Source: Chamaelirium japonicum
Taxonomy: Eukaryota; Streptophyta; Magnoliopsida; Liliales; Melanthiaceae
Direction of reading: 5' to 3'
NCBI GenBank assembly: GCA_947650365.1
Contig: CANTAL010000137.1
Coordinates: forward strand, 310,001 to 374,000
DNA: 64,000 bases
Position numbers and translations under genes: made by a program. Each line of letters opens with the position of its first letter. Positions within the stretch are counted from its first letter, which is position 1. Below, in pieces: positions 35,101 to 51,782 of the stretch. The notes beneath the pieces were generated by a model. The model searched no databases, had not been told where the DNA came from, and was given only the letters and a program-made list of their open reading frames with translations.

Positions 35101-38100
35101 ATGGATCATACGAATGAGTACGAATGGATCGTACGAATAAAATAGAATAGATTGTACGAATGAATTAGAAGGGATCCTACGAATGAATTAGAATGGATCG
35201 TGTGAAGGAATTAGAATGGATTGTATGAATCAATTTGAATGAATCGTATGAATGAATTAGAATAGATCGTGTGAATGAATTCGAATGGATCGTACGAATT
35301 CATTCTAATTCATTCATACAATCCATTCTAATTCTTTCACACGATCCATTCTAATTCATTCGTACGTTCCATTCTAATTCATTAGCACGATCCATGCTAA
35401 TTCATTCGTTCGATCAATTCTAATTTATTAGCACGATCCATTCTAATTCATTCGTACGATCCATTCTAATTCATTCGCACGATCTATTCTAATTCATTCA
35501 TAGGATCCATTCTAATTCATTCATACAATCCATTCTAATTCATTCGCACGAATGTCTCCATTCTAATTCATTCGTACGATCAGTTCTAATTCATTCACCA
35601 AATCTATTCCAATTCATTCACACGAATGTATCCATTCTAATTCATTCATACGATCCATTCTAATTCATTCGTACGATCCATTCTAATTCACTCATACGAT
35701 CCATTCTAATACATTCGTACGATCCATTCTAATTTCGAATGAATTAGAATGGATCGTACGAATGAATTAGAATGGATACATTCGTACGAATGAATTAGAA
35801 TGGATCGTACCAATGAGTAAGAATGGATCGTAATGGATCGTACGAATGAACTTGAATGGATACATTCATGCGAATGAATTAGAATGGATCGTACGAATTA
35901 GAATGGATCGTACGAATGAATTAGAATGGATCTTACGAATGAATTAGAATGGATCGTACGAATGAATTAGATTGGATCGTACGAATGAATTAGAATGGTT
36001 ACATTCGTGCGAATGAATTAGAATGGATCGGACGAATGAATTAGAATGGATCGTACGAATGAATTAGAATGGATCAAATGAATGAATTAGAATGGTTACA
36101 TTCATGCGAATGAATTAGAATGGATCATACGAATGGATTAGAATGGATCATACGAATGGATTAGAATGGATACATTCGAGCGAATAAATTAGAATGGATC
36201 GTACGAATGAATTAGAATGGATCGTACGAATGGATTAGAATGGATCCTACGAATGGATTAGAATGGATACCTTTGAGCATATGAATTAGAATGGATCGTA
36301 CGAATGAATTATAATGGATCATATTAATGAATTAGAATGGATCGTACGAATGAATTAGAATGGATACATTCGTGCGAATGAATTTGAATGGATCGTGCGA
36401 ATCAATTAGACTGGATCGTGCGAATGAATAAGAATAGATCATACGAATGAATTAGAATGGATCGTACGAATTAATTAGAATGGATACATTCGTGCGAATG
36501 AATTAGAATGGATTGTATGAATGAATTAGAATGGATCGTACGAATGAATTAGAATGGATCATACGAATTAATTAGAATGGGTCATACAAATGAATTAGAA
36601 TGGGTCGTACGAATGAATTAGAATGGATCGTATGAATGAATTAGAATGGATACATTCGTGCGAATGAATTAGAATGAATTGTGCGAATGAATAAGAACAG
36701 ATCGTGCGAATGAATTAGAATGGATCGTACGAATGAATTAGAATGGATCGTGCGAATGAATTAGAATGGATCGTACAAATGAATTAGAATGGATACATTT
36801 GTGCAAATGAATTAGAATGGATCGTACGAATGAATTAGAATGGATCGTATGAATGAATTAGAATGGATCGTACAAATGAATTAGAATGGATCGTGCGAAT
36901 GAATTAGAATGGATTGTACGAATGAATTAGAATGGATCGTACGAATGAACTAGAATGGATACATTCGTGCGAATGAATTAGAATGGATCGTACGAATGAA
37001 TTAGAATGGATCGTACAAATGAATTAGAATGGATCTTACGAATGAATTATAATGGATCGTACGAATGAATTAGAATGGATCGTACGAATGAATTAGAATG
37101 GATACATTCGTGCAAATGAATTAGAATGGATCGGACGAATGAATTAGAATGGATCGTACGAATGAATTAGAATGGATCGTACGAATGAATTAGAATGGAT
37201 CGTACGAATAAATTAGAATGGATACATTCGTCCGAATGAATTAGAATGGATCATACGAATGAGTAAGAATGGATCTTACGAATGAAATAGAATAGATTGT
37301 ACGAATGAATTAGAATGGATCCTACGAATGAATTAGAATGGATCGTGTGAAAGAATTAGAATGGATTGTATGAATGAATTAGAATGGATCGTATGAATGA
37401 ATTAGAATGGATCGTGCGAATGAATTCGAATGGATCGTACGAATTCATTCTAATTCATTCATACAATCCATTCTAATTTTCCACACGATCTATTCTAATT
37501 CATTTGTACGTTCCATTCTAATTCATTAGCACGATCCATGCTAATTCATTCGTTCGATCAATTCTAATTCATTAGCACGATCCATTCTAATTCATTCGTA
37601 TGATCCATTCTAATTCATTCGCACGATCCATTCTAATTCATTCATAGGATCCATTCTAATTCATTCATACGATCTATTCTAATTCTTTCGCACGAATGTA
37701 TCCATTCAAATTCATTCGCACCAATGTATCCATTCTATTTCATTTGTACGATCCATTCTAATTCATTCCTACGATCCATTCTAATTCATTCGTACGATCC
37801 ATTCTAATTCATTCATACGATCTATTCTAATTCATTCATACAATCCATTCTAATTCTTTCACACGATCCATTCTAATTCATTCGTACGATCCATTCTAAT
37901 TCATTCGCACAATCCATTCTATTTCATTCGTACGATCCATTCTTACTCATTGGTACGATCCATTCTAATTCATTCGCACGAATATATCCATTCTAATTCA
38001 TTCATATGAATCCATTCTAATTCATTCGTACAATCCATTCTATTTCATTCGTACGATCCATTCTTACTCATTCGTATGATCCATTCTAATTCATTCGCAC

Positions 38101-41100
38101 GAATGTATCCATTCTAAATCATTCGTGCAATCGATTCTAATTCATTCGTACGATCCATTCTAAATCATTCGTACAATCCATTCTATTTCATTCGTACATT
38201 CAATTCTAATTCATTAGCACGATCCATTCTATTTCATTCGTACGATCCATTCAAATTCATTCGCACGATCCATTCTAATTCATTCGTACAATCCATTCTA
38301 TTTCATTCGTACGATTCATTCTTACTCATTCGTATGATCCATTCTAATTCATTCGCACGAATGTATCCATTCTAATCCATTCGTACGATCCATTCTAATC
38401 CATTCGTACGATCCATTCTAATTCATTCGCATGAATGTAACCATTCTAATTCATTCATTTGATCCATTCTAATTCATTCGTACGATCCATTCTAATTCAT
38501 TCGTCCGATCCATTCTAATTCATTCGCACGAATGTATCCATTCTAAACCATTCATACGATCCATTCTAATTTATTCGTACGATCCATTCTAATTCATTCG
38601 TAAGATCCATTCTAATTCATTCGTACGATCCATTCTAATTCATTCGTACGATCCATTCTAATTCATTCGCACGAATGTATCCATGCTAGTTCATTCGTAC
38701 GATCCATTCTAATTCATTCGTACGATCCATTCTAATTCATTCGCACGATCCATTCTAATTCATTCGTACGATCCATTCTAATTCATTCGCACGAATGTAT
38801 CCATTATAATTCATTCGTACATACGATCCATTCTAATTCATTCGCACGAATGTATCCACTCTAATTCATTTGTATAATCCATTCTATTTCATTCGTACGA
38901 TCCATTCTTACTCATTCGTATGATCCATTCTAATTCATTCGCACGAATGTATCCATTCTAATTCATTCGTACGATCCATTCTAATTCATTCGCACGATCC
39001 ATTCTAATTCATTCGTAAGATCCATTCTAATTCATTCGTACGATTCATTCTAATTCATTCGCACGAATGTATCCATTCTAGTTCATTCGTACGATCCATT
39101 CTAATTCATTCGTACGATCCATTCTAATTCATTCGCACGATCCATTCTAATTCATTCGTACGATCAATTCTAATTCATTCGCACGAATGTATCCATTCTA
39201 ATTCATTCGTACGATCAGGAATTAGAATGGATCGTACGAATGAATTAGAATGGATTGTACGAATGAACTAGAACGGATACATTCGTGCGAATGAATTAGA
39301 ATGGATCGTACGAATGAATTAGAATAGATCGTACGAATGAATTAGAATGGATCGTACGAATGAATTAGAATGGATCATACGAATGAATTAGAATGGATCA
39401 TACGAATGAGTAAGAATGGATCGTACGAATGAAATATAATGGATTGTACGAATGAATTAGAATGGATCGTACGAATGAATTAGAATGGATCATGTGAAAG
39501 AATTAGAATGGATTGTATGAATGAATTAGAATGGATCATATGAATGAATTAGAATGGATCGTGCGAATGAATTCGAATGGATCGTACGAATGAATTAGAA
39601 TGGATCGTACGAATGAATTAGAATGGATACATTCGTGCGAATGAATTAGTATGGATACATTCGTGCGAAAGAATTAGAATAGATCGTATGAATGAATTAG
39701 AATGGATCCTATGAATGAATTAGAATGGATCGTGCGAATGAATTAGAATGGATCGTACGAATGAATTAGAATGGATCGTGCAAATGAATTAGAATTGATC
39801 GAACGAATGAATTAGCATGGATCGTGCTAATGAATTAGAATGGAATGTACGAATGAATTAGAATGGATCGTGTGAAAGAATTAGAATGGATTGTATGAAT
39901 GAATTAGAATGAATTCGTACGATCCATTCGAATTCATTCGCACGATCCATTCTAATTCATTCACACGATCCATTCTAATTCATTCATACAATCCATTCTA
40001 ATTCTTTCACACGATCCATTCTAATTCATTCGTAGGATCCATTCTAATTCATTCGTACAATCTATTCTTTTTCATTCGTACGATCCATTCTTACTCATTC
40101 GTATGATCCATTCTAATTCATTCGGACGAATGTATCCATTCTAATTTATTCGTACGATCCATTCTAATTCATTCGTACGATCCATTCTAATTCATTCGTA
40201 CGATCCATTCTTACTCATTCGTATGATCCATTCTAATTCATTCGTACGATACATTCTAATTCATTCGTACGGTCCATTCTAATTCATTCGCACAATCTAT
40301 TCTAATTCATTCGTACGATCCATTCTAATTCATTCGTACGATCGTACGAATGAATAAGAATGGATCGTATGGAATGAATTAGAATGGATTGTATGAATGA
40401 ATTAGAATGGATACATTCGTGCGAATGAATTAAAATGGATCATACGAATGAGTAAAAATGGATCGTACGAATGAAATAGAATGGATTGTACGAATGAATT
40501 AGAATGGATCGTAGAAATGAATTAGAATGGATCGTACAAATGAATTAGAATGGATCATACGAATGAATTAGAATGGATCGTATGAATGAATTAGAATGGA
40601 TCGTACGAATGAATTAGAATGGATCGTGCGAATGAATTAGAATAGATCGTACGAATGAATTAGAATGGATCGTACGAATGAACTAGAGTGGATACATTCG
40701 TGCGAATGAATTAGAATGGATCGTACGAATGAATTAGAATGGATCGTACGAATGAATTAGAATGGATCATACGAATGAATTAGAATGGATCATACGAATG
40801 AGTAAGAATGGATTGTACGAATGAAATAGAATGGATTGTACGAATGAATTAGAATGGATACATTCATGCGAATGAATTAGAATGGATCGGACGATTGAAT
40901 TAGAATGGATCGTACGATTCATTCTAATTCATTCGAACGATCCATTCTAATACATTCGTACGATTCATGCTAATTCATTCGCACGATCCATTCTAATTCA
41001 TTCGTACGAATGTATCCATTCTAATTCATTCGTACGATCCATTCTAATTCATTAATATGATCCATTCTAATTCATTCGTACGATCGATTCTAATTCATTC

Positions 41101-43588
41101 GCACTATCCATTCTAATTCATTCGTACGATCCATTCTAATTCATTCGTATGATCCATTCTAATTTATTCGTTCAAATATATCCATTCTAATTGATTCGTA
41201 CGATCCATTCTAATTCATTCGCACGATCCATTCTAATTCATTCGCACGAATATATCCATTCTAATTCATTTGCACGATCCATTCTAATTTATTCCTATGA
41301 TCTATTCTAATTCATTCGTACGATCCATTCTAATTCATTCGCTTGAATGTATCCATTCTAATTCATTCGTCCGATCCATTCTAATTCGTTTATATGATCC
41401 ATTCTAATTCGTTCGTACGATCCATTCTAATTCGTTCGTACGATCCATTCTAATTCATTCGTATGATCCATTCTAATTCATTCCTACGATCTATTCTAAT
41501 TCATTCGCTCGAATATATCCATTCTAATTCATTCGTTCGATCCATTCTAATTCATTCGCACGATCCATTCTAATCCATTCGTACGATCCATTCTAATTCA
41601 TTCGTACGATCCATTGTAATTCATTCGTATGATCCATTCTAATTCATTCGTACGATCTATTCTAATTCATTCATACAATCCATTCTAATTCATTCGCACG
41701 AATGTATCCATTCTAATTAATTCGTACGATCCATTCTAATTCATTCGTATGATCTATTCTTATTCATTCGCATGATCCAGTCTAATTGATTCGCACGATC
41801 CATTCTAATTCATTCGCACGAATGTATCCATTCTAATTCATTCGTACGATCCATTCTAATTCATTAATATGATCCATTCTAATTCATTCGTACGATCTAT
41901 TCTAATTCATATGCACAAAGGTATCCATTCTAATCCATTCGTAGGATCCATTCTAATCCATTCGTACGATCCATTCTAATTCATTCGTACGATCCATTCT
42001 AATTCATTCGCTCGAATGTATCCATTCTAATCCATTCGTACGATCCATTATCCATTCTAATCCATTCGTACGATCCATTCTAGTCCATTCGTACGATCCA
42101 TTCTAATTCATTCGCATGAATGTAACCATTCTAATTCATTCATTTGATCCATTCTAATTTATTCGTACGATCCATTCTAATTCATTCGTCCGATCCATTC
42201 TAATTCATTCGCACGAATGTATCCATTCTAATTCATTCGTACGATCTATTCTAATTCATTCGTACGATCCATTCTAATTCATTCGCACGAATGTATCCAT
42301 TCTAGTTCATTCGTACGATCTATTCTAGTTCATTCGTACGATCCATTCTAATTCATTCGCACGATCCATTCTAATTCATTCGTACGATCAATTCTAATTC
42401 ATTCGCATGAATGTATCCATTCTAATTCATTCGTACGATCCTAAATTACAATAGATCGTACGAATGAATTAGAATGGATACCTTTGTGCATATGAATTAG
42501 AATGGATCGTACGAATGAATTAGAATGGATCATATTAATGAATTAGATTGGATCGTACGAATGAATTAGAATGGATACATTCGTGCGAATGAATTAGAAT
42601 GGATCGTGCACGAATGTATCCATTCTAATTCATTCGTACGATCCATTCTAATTCATTAATATGATCCATTCTAATTCATTCGTACGATCCATTCTAATTC
42701 ATATGCACAAAGGTATCCATTCTAATCCATTCGTAGGATCCATTCTAATCCATTCGTACGATCCATTCTAATTCATTCGTACGATCCATTCTAATTCATT
42801 TGCTCGACTGTATCCAATCTAATCCATTCGTATGATCCATTCTAATCCATTCGTACGATCCATTCTAATTCATTCGCATGAATGTAACCATTCTAATTCA
42901 TTCATTTGATCCATTCTAATTCATTCGTACGATTCATTCTAATTCATTCGTCCGATCCATTCTAATTCATTTGCACGAATGTATCCATTCTAATTCATTT
43001 GTACGATCCATTCTAATTCATTCGTACGATCCATTCTAATTTATTCATACAATCCATTCTAATTTATTCGCACGAATGTATCCATTCTAATTAATTCGTA
43101 CGAACCATTCTAATTCATTCGTATGATCTATTCTTATTCATTCGCACGATCCAGTCTAATTGATTCGCACGATCCATTCTAATTAATTCATAGGATCCAT
43201 TCTAATTCATTCGTACGATCCATTCTAATTCTTTCACACGATCCATTCTAATTCATTCGTACAATCCATTCTAATTCATTCATACAATCCATTCTAATTC
43301 ATTCGTACGATCCATTCTAATTCACTCATACGATCCATTCTAATACATTCATACGATCCATTCTAATTCATTTGCACGAATATATCCATTCTAATTCATT
43401 CGTACGATCCATTCTAATTCCTTCGTACGATCCATTCTAATTCATGCGTACGATCTATTCTAATTCATTCGTACGATCCATTCTAATTCATTCGTACGAT
43501 CCATTCTAATTCCTTCGTACGATCCATTCTAATTCATTTGTACGATCCATTCTAATTCATTCGTACAATCTATTCTAATTCATTCGTA
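32105..43588. repeat. 23/28-bp satellite array, block 4
   Basis: Same monomers, continuing directly from the LTR fragment. Orientation map: R 32105-32581, F to 33465 (short flip about 33133-33149), R to 34165, F to 35297, R to 35734, F to 37441, R to 39217, F to 39915, R to 40343, F to 40913, R to 42441, F to 42609, R to 43588. Some R stretches have distinctive monomers (AATATGATCC, TATGCACAAAGGTATCC, TTCGTTCAAATATATCC) that recur in order at about 41160-42000, 42650-42900 and 45720-45990. No gene is visible. Confidence 0.97.
39649..40155. repeat. Inversion-containing higher-order block, copy 2
   Basis: A 267-bp F arm leads to the flip at 39916, then a 240-bp R arm. Monomer order matches 3371-3900 and 51276-51782: CGAAAGAATTAG, GGATCC, GTGCG, plain, GTGC, ATTGATCGAACG, TAGCATGG, then GGAACG- or GGAATG-type, GTGTGAAAG and ATTGTATG before the flip. 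Confidence 0.82.
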
Positions 43589-44713
43589 CGAATGGATACA
43601 TCCGTGTGAATGAATTAGAATCGATCGTACGAATGAGTAAGAATGGATTGTACGAATGAAATAGAATGGATTGCACGAATGAATTAGAATGGATCGTACG
43701 AATGAATTAGAATGGATCGTGTGAAAGAATTAGAATGGATTGTATGAATGAATTAGAATGGATCGTATGAAGGAATTAGAATGGATCGTACGAATGAATT
43801 AGAATGGATCGTACGAATGAAATAGATTGTACGAATGAATTAGAATGGATCGTACGAAGGAATTAGAATGGATTGTGTGAAAGAATTAGAATGGATCGTA
43901 CGAATGAATTAGAATGGATCATGCGAATGAATTAGAATGTATCGTACGAATGAATTAGAATGGATCGTGCTAATGAATTAGAATTGATCGAACGAATGAA
44001 TTAGCATGGATCGTGCATTCGTACGATCCATTCTAATTCATTCGTAAGATCCATTCTAATTCATTCGTACGATCCATTCTAATTCATTCGCATGAATGTA
44101 TCCATTCTAGTTCATTCGTACGATCCATTCTAATTCATTCGTACGATCCATTCTAATTCATTCATACGATCTATTCAAATTCATTCATACAATCCATTCT
44201 AATTCTTTCACACGATCCATTCTAATTCATTCGTACGATCCATTCTAATTCATTCGCACAATCTATTCTATTTCATTCGTACGATCCATTCTTACTCATT
44301 CGTATGATCCATTCTAATTCATTCGCACGAATGTATCCATAATGGATCATACGAATGAGTAAGAATGGATCGTACGAATGAAATAGAATGGATTAGAATG
44401 GACCATACGAATGAATTAGAATGGATACATTTGTGCGAATGAATTAGAATGGATCGGACGAATGAATTAGAATGGATCGTACGAATGAATTAGAATGGAT
44501 CGTACGAATGAATTAGAATGGATCGTACGAATAAATTAGAATGGATACATTCGTCCGAATGAATTAGAATGGATCATACGAACGAGTAAGAATGGATCGT
44601 ACAAATGAAATAGAATAGATTGTACGAATGAATTAGAATGGATCCTACGAATGAATTAGAATAGATCGTGTGAAAGAATTAGAATGGATTGTATGAATGA
44701 ATTAGAACAAATT

Positions 44714-44953
44714 CGTACGATCCATTCGAATTCATTCGCACGATCCATTCTAATTCATTCATACGATCCATTCTAATTCATTCATACAATCCATTCTAAT
44801 TCTTTCACACGATCCATTCTAATTCATTCGTAGGATCCATTCTAATTCATTCGTACAATCTATTCTATTTCATTCGTACGATCCATTCTTACTCATTCGT
44901 ATGATCCATTCTAATTCATTCGGACGAATGTATCCATTCTAATTTATTCGTAC
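44714..44953 (-). repeat. 240-bp R arm after recurrent flip (second listing)
   Basis: Same length and monomer order as the arm at 24037-24276, starting after CAAATT rather than GAATT and ending in TTTATTCGTAC. Confidence 0.78.
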
Positions 44954-47900
44954 GATCCATTCTAATTAATTCGTACGATCCATTCTAATTCATTCGTACG
45001 ATCCATTCTAATTCATTCGTCCGATCCATTCTAATTCATTCGCACGAATGTATCCATTCTAATTCATTCGTACGATCCATTCTAATTCATTCGTACGATC
45101 CATTCTAATTCATTCGTTAGATCCATTCTAATTCATTCGTACGATCCATTCAAATTCATTCGTCCGATCCATTCTAATTCATTCGCACGAATGTATCCAT
45201 TATAATTCATTCGTACGATCCATTCTAATTCATTCGCACGAATGTATCCATTCTAGTTCATTCGTACGATCCATTCTAATTCATTCGTACGATCCATTCT
45301 AATTCATTCCCACGATCCATTCTAATTTATTCGTACGATCCATTCTAATTCATTCGTATGATCTATTCTAATTCATTCGCACATATGTAACCATTCTAAT
45401 TCATTCATACGATTCATTCTAATTCATTCGTATGAGCTATTCTAATTCATTCGTACGATCCATTCTAATTCATTCGTACGATCCATTGTAATTCATTCAT
45501 ACAATCAATTTAGATTCATTCGCACAAATGTATCCATTCAAATTCATTCGTACGATCCAGTCTAATTCATCCGTACGATCCATTCTAATTCATTCGCACG
45601 AATATATCCATTCTAATTCTTTCGTACGATGCATTCTAATTCATTCGTACGATTATCCATTCGTGCGAATGAATTAGAATGGATCGTGCATGAATGTATC
45701 CATTCTAATTCATTCGTACGATCCATTCTAATTCATTAATATGATCCATTCTAATTCATTAGTACGATCCACTCTAATTCATATGCACAAAGGTATCCAT
45801 TCTAATCCATTCGTAGGATCCATTCTAATCCATTCGTACGATCCATTCTAATTCATTCGTACGATCCATTCTAATTTATTCGCTCGAATGTATCCATTCT
45901 AATCCATTCGTACGATCCATTCTAATCCATTCATACGATCCATTCTAATTCATTCGCATGAATGTAACCATTCTAATTCATTCATTTGATCCATTCTAAT
46001 TCATTCGTACGATCCATTCTAATTCATTCGTCCGATCCATTCTAATTCATTCGCATGAATGTATCCATTTTAATTCATTCATACGATCCATTCTAATTCA
46101 TTAATATGATCCATTCTAATTCATTCGTACGATCCATTCTAATTCATTCGTACGATCCATTCTAATTTATTCGTACGATCCATTCTAATTCATTCGTAAG
46201 ATCCATTCTAATTCATTCGTACGATCCATTCTAATTCATTCGTACGATCCATTCTAATTCATTCGCACGAATGTATCCATTCTAGTTCATTCGTACGATC
46301 CATTCTAATTCATTCGTACGATCCATTCTAATTCATTCGCATGAATGTATCCATTCTAATTCATTCGTACGATCCATTCTAATTCATTAATATGATCCAT
46401 TCTAATTCATTCGTACGATCCATTCTAATTCATATGCACAAAGGTATCCATTCTAATTCATTCGTACGATCCATTCTAATTCAGAATCGTAAGAATGAAT
46501 TAGAATGGATACATTCGTGCGAATGAATTAGAATTGATCGTACGAATGAATTAGAATGGATCGTGCGAATGAATTAGAATGAATCGTACGAAAGAATTAG
46601 AATGGATCGTACGAATGAACTAGATTGGATACATTCGTGCGAATGAATTAGAATGGATCGTATGAATGAATTAGAATGGATCGTACGAATGAATTAGAAT
46701 GGATCTTACGAATGAATTTGAATGGATCGTACGAATGAATTAGAATGGATCGTACGAATGAATTAGAATGGATACATTCGTGCGAATGAATTAGAATGGA
46801 TCGGACGAATGAATTAGAATGGATCGTACGAATGAATTAGAATGGATCATACGAATAAATTAGAATGGATACATTCGTCCGAATGAATTAGAATGGATCA
46901 TACGAATGAGTAAAAATGGATCGTACGAATGAAATAGAAAAGATTATACGAATGAATTAGAATGGATCCTACGAATGAATTAGAATGGATCGTGTGAAAG
47001 AATTAGAATGGATTGTATGAATGAATTAGAATGGATCGTATGAATGAATTAGAATGGATCGTGAGAATAAATTCGAATGGATCGTATGAATTCATTCTAA
47101 TTCATTCATACAATCCATTCTAATTCTTTCACACGATCTATTCTCATTCATTCGTACAATCTATTCTATTTCATTCGTACGATCCATTCTTACTCATTCG
47201 TATGATCCATTCTAATTCATTTGGACGAATGTATCCATTCTAATTTATTTGTACGATCCATTCTAATTCATTCATACGATCCATTCTAATTCATTCCTAC
47301 GATCCATTCTAATTCCTTCGTCCGATCCATTCTAATTCATTCGCACGAATGTATCCATTCTAATTCATTCGTATGGTCCATTCTAATTCATTCGCACAAT
47401 CTATTCTATTTCATTCGTACGATCCATTCTATTTCATTCGTGCGAATGAATTAGAATGGATCGGACGAATGAATTAGAATGGATCGTACGAATGAATTAG
47501 AATGGATCGTACGAATGAATTAGAATGGATACATTCGTCCGAATGAATTAGAATGGATCATACGAATGAGTAAGAATGGATCGTACGAATTTATTAGAAT
47601 AGATTGTACGAATGAATTAGAATGGATCCTACGAATAAATTAGAATGGATCGTGTGAAAGAATTAGAATGGATAGTATGAATGAATTAGAATGGATCGTA
47701 TGAATTAATTAGAATGGATCGTGCGAATGAACTCGAATGGATCGTACGAATTCATTCTAATTCATTCATACAATCCATTCTAAGTCTTTCACACGATTTA
47801 TTCTAATTCATTCGTAGTATCCATTCTAATTCATTCGTACAATCCATTCTTACTCATTCGTATGATCCATTCTAATTCATTCGGACGAATGTATCCATTC

Positions 47901-50900
47901 TAATTCATTCGTACGATCCATTCTAATTCATTCGTAAGATCCATTCTAATTCATTCGTACGATCCATTCTAATTCATTCGTACGATCCATTCTAATTCAT
48001 TCATACGATCTATTCTAATTCATTCATGCAATCCATTCTAATTCTTTCACATGATCCATTCTAATTCATTCGTACAATCCATTCTAATTCATTCGCACAA
48101 TCCATTCTATTTTATTCGTACGATCCATTCTTATTCATTCGTATGATCCATTCTAATTCATTCGCACGAATGTATCCATAATGGATCATACGAATGAGTA
48201 AGAATGGATCGTACGAATGAAATAGAATGGATTGTGCGAATGAATTAGAATGGACCGTACGAATGAATTAGAATGGATACATTTTTGCGAATGAATTAGA
48301 ATGGATCGGACGAATGATTTAGAATGGATCGTACGAATGAATTAGAATGGATCGTACGAATGAATTAGAATGGATCGTACGAATAAATTAGAATGGATAC
48401 ATTCGTCCGAATGAATTAGAATGGATCATACGAATGAGTAAGAATGGATCGTACGAATGAAATAGAATAGATTGTACGAATGAATTAGAATGGATCCTAC
48501 GAATGAATTAGAATGGATCATGTGAAAGAATTAGAATGGATTGTATGAATGAATTAGAATGGATCGTATGAATGAATTAGAATGGATCGTGCGAATGAAT
48601 TCGAATGGATCGTACGAATTCATTCTAATTCATTCATACAATCCATTCTAATTCTTTCACACAATCCATTCTAATTCATTCGTACGTTCCATTCTAATTT
48701 ATTAGCACGATCCATGATAATTCATTCGTTCGATCAATTCTAATTCATTAGCACGATCCAATCTAATTCATTCATACGATCCATTCTAATTCATTCGTAC
48801 GATCCATTCTAATTCATTCGCACAAATGTATCCATTCTAATTCATTCGTACGATCCATTCTAATTCATTCGCACGATCCATTCTAATTCATTCATACAAT
48901 CCATTCTAATTCTTTCACACGATCTATTCTAATTCATTCGTAGGATCCATTCTAATTCATTCGTACAATCTATTCTATTTCATTCGTACGATCCATTCTT
49001 ACTCATTCGTATGATCCATTCTACTTCATTCGGACGAATGTATCCATTCTAATTTATTCGTACGATCCATTCTAATTCATTCGTACGATCCATTCTAATT
49101 CATTCATATGATCCATTCTAATTCATTCGTATGATCTATTCTTATTCATTCGCACGATCCAGTCTAATTGATTCGCACGATCCATTCTAATTCATTCGCA
49201 CGAATGTATCCATTCTAATTCATTCGTACGATCCATTCTAATTCATTAATATGATCCATTCTAATTCATTCGTATGATCCATTCGAATTCATTCGTAGGA
49301 TTCATTCTAATTCATTCGTACAATATATTCTATTTCATTCGTACGATCCATTCTTGCTCATTCGTATGATCCATTCTAATTCATTCGGACGAATCTATCC
49401 ATTCTAATTTATTCGTACGATCCATTCTAATTCATTCGTACGATCCATTCTAATTCATTCGTACGATCCATTCTAATTCATTCATACGATCCATTCTAAT
49501 TCATTCATACAATCCATTCTAATTCTTTCACATGATCCATTCTAATTCATTCGTACGATCCATTCTAATTCATTCGTACGATCCATTCTAATTCATTCTA
49601 ATTCTTTCACACGATCCATTCTAATTCATTCGTAGGATCCATTCTAATTCATTCGTACAATGAGTAAGAATGGATCGTACGAATGAAATAGAATGGATTG
49701 TACGAATGATTTAGAATGGATACATTCGTGCGAATGAAATAGAATGGATTGTGCGAATGAATTAGAATGGATCGTACGAATGAATTAGAATGGATCATGT
49801 GAAAGAATTAGAATGGATTGTATGAATGAATTAGAATAGATTGTATGAATGAATTAGAATGGATCGTACGAACGAATTAGAATGGATCGTACGAATGAAT
49901 TAGAATGGATCGTACGAATGAATTAGAATGGATCGTACAAATGAATTAGAATGGATCGTGTGAAAGAATTAGAATGGATTGTACGAATGAATTAGAATGG
50001 ATCGTGCGAATGAATTAGAATGGATCGTACGAATGAATTAGAATGGATCGTGCTAATGAATTAGAATGGATCGTACCAATGAGTAAGAATGGATTGTACG
50101 AATGAAATAGAATGGATTGTGCGAATGAATTAGAATGGATCGTACGAATGAATTAGAATGGATCGTGTGAAAGAATTAGAATGGATTGTATGAATGAATT
50201 AGAATAGATCGTATGAATGAATTAGAATGGATCGTACGAATGAATTAGAATGGATCGTGCGAATGAATTAGAATGGATCGTACGAATGAATTAGAATGGA
50301 TACATTCGTGCGAATGAATTAGAATGGATCGGACGAATGAATTAGAATGGATCAAAGGAATGAATTAGAATGGATCGTACGAATGAATTAGAATGCATCG
50401 TACGAAAGAATTAGAATGGATATATTCGTGCGAATGAATTAGAATGGATCATATGAATGAATTAGAATGGATCGTATGAGTGAATTAGAACGGATAGTAC
50501 GAATGAAGTAGAATGGAACGTATGAATGAATTAGAATAGATACATTCGTGCGAATGAATTAGAATGGATCTTATGAATGAATTAGAATAGATTGTGCGAA
50601 TGAATTAGAATGGATCGTACGAATGAATTAGAATGGATACATTCGTGCGAATAAATTAGAATAGATTGTATGAATGAATTAGAATGGATCGTACGAATGG
50701 ATTAGAATGGATCGTACGAATGAATTAGAATAGATTGCGCGAATGAATTAGAATGGATCGTGCGAATGAAATAGAATGGATACAAATGAATTAGAATGGA
50801 TCATACGAATAAATTAGAATGACGATCCATTCTTACTCATTCGTATGATCCATTCTAATTTATTCGCACGAATGTATCCATTCTAATTCATTCGTACGTC

Positions 50901-51275
50901 TAATTCATTCGTACGGTCCATTCTAATTCATTCGCACAATCCATTCTATTTCATTCGTACGATCCATTCTTACTCATTCGTATGATCCATTATGGATACA
51001 TTCGTGCGAATGAATTAGAATGGATCATACGAATGAGTAAGAATGGATCATACGAATGAAATAGAATGGATTGTGCGAATGAATTAGAATGGATCGTACG
51101 AATGAATTAGAATGGATCGTGTGAAAGAATTAGAATTGATTGTTTGAATGAATTAGAATATATCGTATGAATGAATTAGAATGGATCGTACGAATGAATT
51201 AGAATGGATCGTACGAATAAATTAGAATGGATCGTACGAATGAATTAGAATGGATACATTCGTGCGAATGAATTA

Positions 51276-51782
51276 GAATGGATACATTCGTGCGAAAGAA
51301 TTAGAATAGATCGTATGAATGAATTAGAATGGATCCTTTGAATGAATTAGAATGGATCGTGCGAATGAATTAGAATGGATCGTATGAATGAATTAGAATG
51401 GATCATGCTAATGAATTAGAATTGATCGAACGAATGAATTAGCATGGATCGTGCTAATGAATTAGAATGGAACGTACGAATGAATTAGAATGGATCGTGT
51501 GAAAGAATTAGAATGGATTGTATGAATGAATTAGAATGAATTCGTACGATCCATTCGAATTCATTCGCACGATCCATTCTAATTCATTCGTACGATCCGT
51601 TCTAATTCATTCATACAATCCATTCTAATTCATTCACACGATCCATTCTAATTCATTCGTAGGATCCATTCTAATTCATTCGTACAATCTATTCTATTTC
51701 ATTCGTACGATCCATTCTTACTCATTCGTATGATCCATTCTAATTCATTCGGACGAATGTATCGATTCTAATTTATTCGTAC
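51276..51782. repeat. Inversion-containing higher-order block, copy 3
   Basis: A 267-bp F arm, the flip at 51543, and a 240-bp R arm, the same arm lengths as copy 2 nearly 12 kb away. Only scattered substitutions separate them, for example TATCGATTC in place of TATCCATTC in the R arm. Confidence 0.82.
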